This document shows, piece by piece, positions 59,228-64,000 of a stretch of 64,000 bases of DNA. The position numbers and the translations under genes are program-made. How positions within the stretch are numbered: position 1 is the stretch's first letter; the number at the start of each line of letters is the position of its first letter. The notes under the pieces were generated by a model, which was not told the origin of the DNA, made no database searches, and was given only the letters and a program-made list of their open reading frames with translations. The stretch is from Vagococcus intermedius (GTDB lineage Bacteria > Bacillota > Bacilli > Lactobacillales > Vagococcaceae). The stretch is from the NCBI RefSeq assembly GCF_029144185.1, contig NZ_CP110232.1:868001-932000 (forward strand), in the 5' to 3' direction.

Positions 59228-59938
59228 GTGAGTAAAAAAAATTTACCTGTATATATTCAAATACATGACCAAATACGTGAAGAAATCGAAAAAGGGAAAT
59301 GGGAAGTTGGCGATCGTTTACCTTCAGAGCGTGAACTAGCTATTGAATTCGGGGTTAGTCGTATGACGTTGAGACAAGCTGTACAAGCACTAGCCGATGA
59401 AGGGATTTTAGAAAGAAAGATTGGCTCTGGGACGTACGTCGCACGAGAAAAAGTCCAAGAAACCATGACAGGTACTACTAGTTTCTCGGATATTATGAAG
59501 GCACAAGGAAAAATTCCATCTAGCAAAACAGTTTCTTATTTTGTAACAACTCCCACTTCAAGTGAGATGGAAAAACTAGCTTTAGATTCAAATCAACAGA
59601 TTATTCGCATGGAACGAATCCGTTATGCGGATGATTTACCTATTTGTTTTGAAGTAACTAGCATCCCATATGATTTGGTCAAGACTTATCAAAAAAAAGA
59701 AATAACGCAATCTTTATATCAAACCTTAACTAAGAGTGCACGTCATGATATTGGAAAATCAGTTCAACAAGTGACTGCTATGGTTTCTTCAGAACGTATC
59801 TCAGAATACTTAGATATAAAAAAAGGCGATGCGATCTTAAGACTGAAACAAGTGTCTTATTTTAAAGATGGCAAACCATTTGAATATGTTCGCTCTCAAT
59901 ATGTTGGCAATCGCTTTGAATTTATTTTAGAAAAATAG
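59228..59938 (+). CDS. GntR family regulator with UTRA domain
   Basis: A 236-residue regulator: winged helix-turn-helix in residues 1-70 (GDRLPSERELAIEFGVSRMTLRQAVQALADEG), then a UTRA effector-binding domain from about residue 90. It resembles NagR/DasR-type regulators that sense sugar phosphates, but no sugar gene lies nearby to name the ligand. The start is GTG 59228 behind GAAAGGAAG. It is a single-gene unit. Confidence 0.87.
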   Translation: MSKKNLPVYIQIHDQIREEIEKGKWEVGDRLPSERELAIEFGVSRMTLRQAVQALADEGILERKIGSGTYVAREKVQETMTGTTSFSDIMKAQGKIPSSKTVSYFVTTPTSSEMEKLALDSNQQIIRMERIRYADDLPICFEVTSIPYDLVKTYQKKEITQSLYQTLTKSARHDIGKSVQQVTAMVSSERISEYLDIKKGDAILRLKQVSYFKDGKPFEYVRSQYVGNRFEFILEK

Positions 59939-59962
59939 TGACAGACAGATATAGATATTACT

Positions 59963-60015
59963 AAGACTAAAAAAGCGCACATAATCAGTTCAACTATGTG
60001 TGCTTTTTTAGTCTT
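59963..60015. terminator. bidirectional terminator
   Basis: A 21-bp stem (59963-59983 with 59995-60015, one wobble) separates the GntR gene from the convergent yigZ gene, whose stop codon lies inside it. Confidence 0.92.
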
Positions 60016-60652
60016 AGCCAAGGTAATCTTTTTCAAAATAAGATTTTTCCCCAAGGGATAGCTCTTGTTGCCCGTTTAATAATTCAGTTATATCGGTTTC
60101 GAAGGCAGATAATTTATTTTCATCAATCATACAAGTTAAAATAACTTTGTCAGTAAATTCGGTAGCTTTTAAATCATAGGATGAGTTAGCTAGAAAATTT
60201 TCTACTTTGCTATGTTGAGCGTAATCGACTGTTAACATTATTTCTTGCTGTAATTTACCTTCAACAATTCCGATAGAGTCAAGCGCCTCATTAACAGCAC
60301 CACCATAAGCTCGGATTAAGCCACCTTTTCCTAGCTCAGTCCCGCCAAAATAACGTGTTACTACTGCTAATGTATTTATTAACTCTCTTTTTTTAAGGAT
60401 TTCTAGCATTGGAATGCCTGCCGTACCACTAGGTTCACCGTCGTCACTACTTCGTTGACAGTCGCTGTTATCTCCAAGAACATAGGCATGACAATTATGA
60501 CTTGCTTTCCAATGTTCTTTTTTTATTGCCTGAATTATTTCTTTTGCTTCTGTTTCTGTTTTTATCCTAAATAGAGTGCAAATAAAACGAGATTTTTTTA
60601 TTTCAGTTTCATGTGTACCATCTTCTTTTACTGTCAAATATCGCGTTAACAT
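60014..60652 (-). CDS. yigZ: YigZ/IMPACT family protein
   Basis: A 212-residue protein of the UPF0029/IMPACT family, related to a eukaryotic regulator of the kinase Gcn2; the bacterial role is not firmly known. The N-terminal domain has KKSRFICTLFRIKTETEA and the signature GTAGIPMLEILKKREL followed by VVTRYFGGTELGKGGLIRAY. ATG is the complement of 60650-60652, with GAGGT upstream on the minus strand. In Firmicutes yigZ often lies near comFA, as here. Confidence 0.92.
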   Translation of the reverse strand: MLTRYLTVKEDGTHETEIKKSRFICTLFRIKTETEAKEIIQAIKKEHWKASHNCHAYVLGDNSDCQRSSDDGEPSGTAGIPMLEILKKRELINTLAVVTRYFGGTELGKGGLIRAYGGAVNEALDSIGIVEGKLQQEIMLTVDYAQHSKVENFLANSSYDLKATEFTDKVILTCMIDENKLSAFETDITELLNGQQELSLGEKSYFEKDYLG

Positions 60653-60827
60653 AAAAATACCTCTTTCTAAAATTTCCTAATTTTAGTATAGTACACTGTC
60701 TAGATTAATAGCAAGAAGGGAAGGTTATTTCATAAGATGTTAAATAGTATCTTGAATAAAAATTGCCTTCATATCTTTATTAGTAGTATGATAGTAGCAG
60801 ATAGATAAATGATTAGGAGTGAAATCA

Positions 60828-61370
60828 ATGGAGCATATGGAAAAGATGACAGGTGTATTCGATGGGGAAAATTTAATACTGAGAGATGGGAAAATGATTC
60901 CTTTAAGCACAATCCAACGTTGTCGGATTGAAATGTTACCATATTTAGAGTTTCCAATTACAGTACAAGATGACGTGAAAGGTACGATAGAATCTGAAGG
61001 ACGCATTATTTATCCAGTGACTGCTGACAATAAACATGAAAATAATGATTTAGTATATGGAAGTGTGCGACAAACGCGGATTGGGCATTTTTTCAACAAA
61101 GAAACAAAGGCAGTTATTAGAAAGCCAGACTTGAAAAATCCGCATCAAGTGACAACCCTAGGTTATCGTAAAATTACTCTTGAGATGAAAAATGGTGAGG
61201 AAATAAAAGTAGAGTTTGACGGCAATGGTGTTGAACTACCTGAAGAAGCTACTGTTATTATCAATCGTGATGAAAAAATTCCGTTAAAGCCGTTATTTGA
61301 TAGACCGTCTCACTTTATAAATATCATAAAAAAATCAGGCATTGAAGTTTATTACTTTAATACACCGTAA
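60828..61370 (+). CDS. conserved-looking hypothetical protein
   Basis: A 180-residue soluble protein without signal or membrane segments. The middle has GRIIYPVTADNKHENNDLVYG and an RKITLEMKNGEEIKVEFDG strand-rich segment, suggesting a beta-rich fold. I do not recognise the family. ATG 60828 follows TAGGAG at good distance and is preferred to GTG 60819, which lies within the site. It is a single-gene unit ended by a strong terminator. Confidence 0.7.
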   Translation: MEHMEKMTGVFDGENLILRDGKMIPLSTIQRCRIEMLPYLEFPITVQDDVKGTIESEGRIIYPVTADNKHENNDLVYGSVRQTRIGHFFNKETKAVIRKPDLKNPHQVTTLGYRKITLEMKNGEEIKVEFDGNGVELPEEATVIINRDEKIPLKPLFDRPSHFINIIKKSGIEVYYFNTP

Positions 61371-61371
61371 T

Positions 61372-61409
61372 AAAAAATGAAGCTAACATTATTGTTAGCT
61401 TCATTTTTT
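61372..61409. terminator. bidirectional terminator
   Basis: A perfect 17-bp stem (61372-61388 with 61393-61409) between convergent genes; it includes the TGA stop of the hydrolase gene. Confidence 0.93.
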
Positions 61410-62330
61410 ATTTTGTAAATTGATCCAACGAATTAAATCATTTTTAACTAATTCGTGTTCTGCTTCATTAAGAATTTCATGCCTTAAGTAGGTGTAAAGT
61501 TGTAATGTCACATTTTTAAAATCTTTTTTCGATAAATCGGTAGCTAGATCTTGTGGACCAATCCCAAAATTTCCAACTGGATCTTGTTCGCCACTTACGA
61601 TGTAGATAGGTAGATCACGCCTTATGGAATCAGCCCAATTATCTTTAGTTGCATTTTCTGTTAGTTGAAAAAGTGTATCAAATCCATTGTTTGTAAACGT
61701 AAAACCAAGTTTAGGATCAGCGATATAAGCATCTACATTTGCTTTATTTTTTGATAACCAATCATAACTAGTTCGTTTTTCCGGAAAGTAGTTTGAAAAA
61801 TTTCCAAAAGCAATTTTATCAATAAAACTGTTTACTACTTTAGGAGCTAATGAATTTAGTTTACTAGTAATATGTAAGCCTAATTTCAATTCTGGTCGCT
61901 GACCACCGGTGCCCATAATAATGGCACCATCTACATCTTGTGCATATTTTTTTAAATAATTTCTAACAATGAATGAGCCCATACTATGACCAAGAATAAA
62001 AAGTGATGCCTCAGGATAATATTCTTTTATCATATTTGTTACTAAATGAGTATCCTCAATCAATATTTTAGGACTATCTCCTTTAGAAAAATAACCTCGT
62101 ATATGGGTCTCATCAGCTAAAGAATCACCGTGACCTAAATGATCATGACCAACAACAACAATATTGTGAAGATTTAAATAATTAGCTAAAGACTCATAAC
62201 GTTCAATATATTCAGCCATACCATGAACAACTTGTAAAATCACTTTAGGTGCTGATTCAGTATTATCCCAAATTAGACAGTTTAATTTGGTTTGTCCATC
62301 CGTGGATAAAAGTTTAGTTGTTTTTTTCAA
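61401..62330 (-). CDS. alpha/beta hydrolase (lysophospholipase/monoacylglycerol lipase type)
   Basis: A 309-residue serine hydrolase. The oxyanion region is LQVVHGMAEYIERY, a GHDHLGHG segment follows, the nucleophile elbow is GHSMGSFI near residue 103, and the catalytic histidine is in YLRHEILNE. No signal peptide. The start is most likely TTG (complement of 62328-62330) with AGAAAGGGTGA upstream; the longer frame to 62534 would run across the comFA start and has no family similarity in its first 68 residues. The substrate is probably a lysophospholipid or monoglyceride. Confidence 0.85.
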   Translation of the reverse strand: MKKTTKLLSTDGQTKLNCLIWDNTESAPKVILQVVHGMAEYIERYESLANYLNLHNIVVVGHDHLGHGDSLADETHIRGYFSKGDSPKILIEDTHLVTNMIKEYYPEASLFILGHSMGSFIVRNYLKKYAQDVDGAIIMGTGGQRPELKLGLHITSKLNSLAPKVVNSFIDKIAFGNFSNYFPEKRTSYDWLSKNKANVDAYIADPKLGFTFTNNGFDTLFQLTENATKDNWADSIRRDLPIYIVSGEQDPVGNFGIGPQDLATDLSKKDFKNVTLQLYTYLRHEILNEAEHELVKNDLIRWINLQNKK

Positions 62331-62458
62331 ATAATTCACCCTTTCTAAAGAAGTATTAATGATAACTTTAGTATAAGCTATTTTTCTTTTAGTATCTAAT
62401 AATATAAATGAAATTATTTGTTTTTTTCGAATATATAAGATAAAAGGAGGAGGTTGTT

Positions 62459-63793
62459 CTGGAATTAACAGGAAGAAGATTGCTTTTAGAAGAGATGGAG
62501 TTGGAACAGAAAGAGGACGCGCTAAGTCTATCAATAAACTCAGAAAAAGCTATGATTGATATGGGAACAGAAATAGAATGTGTAAGGTGTGGCACTCGCC
62601 ATTTAAAGTCAGATGTGAGGCTGGGAGAGGAAAATAACTTTTATTATTATTGTTCAACTTGTATTCAGTTAGGTCGTGTTACAAGTAACCAATTATTGTA
62701 TTTTGAAGAATGTCGTGCACCTGTTGCTAACAAACAAGAGATTAACTTATGTTGGGAAGGTCAACTGACTCAAGCACAACAAACTGTTTCCTTAAAAATA
62801 AAAAAGGCGATGTTTGACAAAACAAAATTATTAATTAATGCCGTTACTGGTGCAGGTAAGACAGAAATGCTCTTTAGTGGTATTGAACATTCTTTAAAAC
62901 ATGGAGCCAGGATTTGCATAGCTTCTCCGAGAGTAGATGTTTGTTTAGAGTTATACCCAAGATTTTCTAGCGTCTTTCCAGATATCGTTATCAGTTTATT
63001 ATATGGCGATCAAACTGTTCCTTATCAGTATTCACCTTTTGTAATTTGCACAACCCATCAGTTGTTACGCTTTTATCATGCTTTTGATGTGTTGATAATA
63101 GATGAGGTGGATGCTTTTCCTTTAGTTAATAATTCGATGCTACAGTATGGAATTAATCATTGTAAAAAGCAACAGGCAGCTGTTATTTATCTGACAGCAA
63201 CTCCTGGGAAAAAACTATTAAATACTACAAAAACAGGTGAAATAGAAGAAGTAATTCTTCCTAGTAGGTATCATGGTTTTCCATTACCATCCCCACGATT
63301 GATATGGCAATGGCGCTGGAGAGAAGTTCTGTTATCACACTTTAATTTAAGTAAGGTTTATACTCTACTTGAAAGCGAAGTAAAACAAAATCGTAGGTTA
63401 TTAATTTTTTGCCCTAACATTTTATGGATGCATCGTTTTGAGCAGGTGTTAATGAAATATTTTCCACATAAAAATATTAGCGCTGTTTATTCCGCCGATA
63501 GCCAACGAAATGCTAAAGTAACTAACATGAGAGCTGGGACCATCGATTGGTTACTAACGACGACTATTTTAGAACGGGGTGTCACATTTAGCGATATTGA
63601 TGTGATGGTAATAGGGAGCAATCATGATGTTTATACAGAGGCAACATTAGTACAAATTTCGGGAAGGGTAGGACGAAAAGCTACACATCCAACAGGAGCT
63701 GTTTATTTTATCCATGATGGAAAGACGCTAGCCATGATGAGATGTGTGAAACGAATAAAAAAAATGAATCAATTATCTGGATTAGGGGGATAA
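62459..63793 (+). CDS. comFA: competence protein ComFA, DEAD-box DNA translocase
   Basis: ComFA is a cytoplasmic ATPase that helps to pull single-stranded DNA through the ComEC channel in transformation. The 444-residue form has a four-cysteine zinc site (CVRCG and CSTC, near residues 40 and 67), Walker A in VTGAGKTEM near residue 135, Walker B IIDEVDAFP, motif III LTATPG, and C-terminal GRVGRKATHPTGAVYF. I propose a CTG start at 62459: AAGGAGGAGG ends 5 nt before it, and the added residues ELTGRR resemble other ComFA starts. TTG 62480 is the fallback. Confidence 0.9.
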   Translation: MELTGRRLLLEEMELEQKEDALSLSINSEKAMIDMGTEIECVRCGTRHLKSDVRLGEENNFYYYCSTCIQLGRVTSNQLLYFEECRAPVANKQEINLCWEGQLTQAQQTVSLKIKKAMFDKTKLLINAVTGAGKTEMLFSGIEHSLKHGARICIASPRVDVCLELYPRFSSVFPDIVISLLYGDQTVPYQYSPFVICTTHQLLRFYHAFDVLIIDEVDAFPLVNNSMLQYGINHCKKQQAAVIYLTATPGKKLLNTTKTGEIEEVILPSRYHGFPLPSPRLIWQWRWREVLLSHFNLSKVYTLLESEVKQNRRLLIFCPNILWMHRFEQVLMKYFPHKNISAVYSADSQRNAKVTNMRAGTIDWLLTTTILERGVTFSDIDVMVIGSNHDVYTEATLVQISGRVGRKATHPTGAVYFIHDGKTLAMMRCVKRIKKMNQLSGLGG

Positions 63794-63796
63794 GAG

Positions 63797-64000
63797 ATGG
63801 ATTGTTTAGGGTGTGGTAATAGATTTCATCAACAAGTACTTGTTGGTGAAATCTTGTTAGGTGACAGCTTATTAATCAAGGAATGGTGTGAGATATGTCA
63901 AAAAGAATTAATCTTGGTAAGCAGTTACGAAGGTTGTCAAAAATGTGGTCAAATCTGTCTGGAAAAACTATGTGAAGATTGTCAAGAATGGCAGCGAATT
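63797..64000 (+). CDS. comFC: ComFC family protein, 5' part
   Basis: The first 68 codons of comFC, cut by the window end. ATG 63797 lies 3 nt after the comFA stop. Visible are the N-terminal zinc-finger cysteines (CLGCG, CEIC, CQKCGQICLEKLCEDC). The phosphoribosyltransferase domain expected downstream lies outside. ComFC works with ComFA in DNA uptake. Confidence 0.88.
   Translation, partial: MDCLGCGNRFHQQVLVGEILLGDSLLIKEWCEICQKELILVSSYEGCQKCGQICLEKLCEDCQEWQRI

Noticed and set aside
62331-62534. N-terminal extension of the minus-strand alpha/beta hydrolase
   Set aside because: The extra 68 codons run over the comFA start region, lack hydrolase similarity and have no ribosome site; the TTG at 62330 has one.

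Overview
The window comes from the chromosome of a low-GC, Gram-positive lactic acid bacterium, most likely Enterococcaceae and close to Vagococcus or Enterococcus (inferred from gene families and gene order; no 16S gene is present). Supporting signs are the secG-carboxylesterase-rnr-smpB block, the atpBEFHAGDC operon followed by a DUF1146 gene and murA, a tiny EpuA gene after murA, a DUF2969 gene, hprK-lgt-ppaX-gpsA-galU, lexA beside ynzC and tkt, rexB-rexA, comFA-comFC, an LPxTG surface protein, and tRNA genes that do not encode CCA.

Region 1 (1-10.8 kb) is the striking part: a selenocysteine-dependent glycine reductase island. selB is followed by grdX, grdE, grdA (in-frame UGA at 4192), grdB (in-frame UGA at 5629), a thioredoxin reductase, a thioredoxin with a CETC active site, grdC, grdD and a TetR-type regulator. 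Together these would reduce glycine to acetyl phosphate and ammonia with electrons from NADPH via TrxB and thioredoxin, giving ATP by substrate-level phosphorylation. Between selB and grdX lies a 48-codon reading frame interrupted by a UGA and followed by a convincing bacterial-SECIS-like hairpin. It is a candidate undescribed selenopeptide or a SelB-responsive leader.

Region 2 (11-14.9 kb) has a large sortase-anchored surface protein with four Ig-like repeats and a Ser-Asp repeat stalk, then a P1-family (DmpA-like) self-processing aminopeptidase. Region 3 (15-31.2 kb) is housekeeping: protein export and ribosome rescue, ATP synthase, cell-wall synthesis, and small conserved genes. Region 4 (31.2-32.2 kb) is a tRNA cluster with three tRNA-Tyr/tRNA-Gln units and one tRNA-His; each tRNA-Tyr has its own promoter and a leader hairpin.

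Region 5 (32.3-42.2 kb) is metabolic: mntH behind a DtxR-type operator, a four-domain CoA-persulfide reductase behind two CsoR/CstR-like operators, a beta-glucoside PTS operon with antiterminator, cre and RAT sites, and an SDR oxidoreductase. Region 6 (42.2-64 kb) returns to core functions: HPr kinase, lipoprotein and phospholipid precursors, UDP-glucose, LexA, transketolase, signal peptidase, RexAB recombination nuclease, a GntR regulator, YigZ, an alpha/beta hydrolase, and the competence genes comFA and comFC (cut by the window end).

No insertion sequence, prophage, CRISPR array or rRNA gene was seen. selA, selD and selC (tRNA-Sec), which the island needs, are not in the window.
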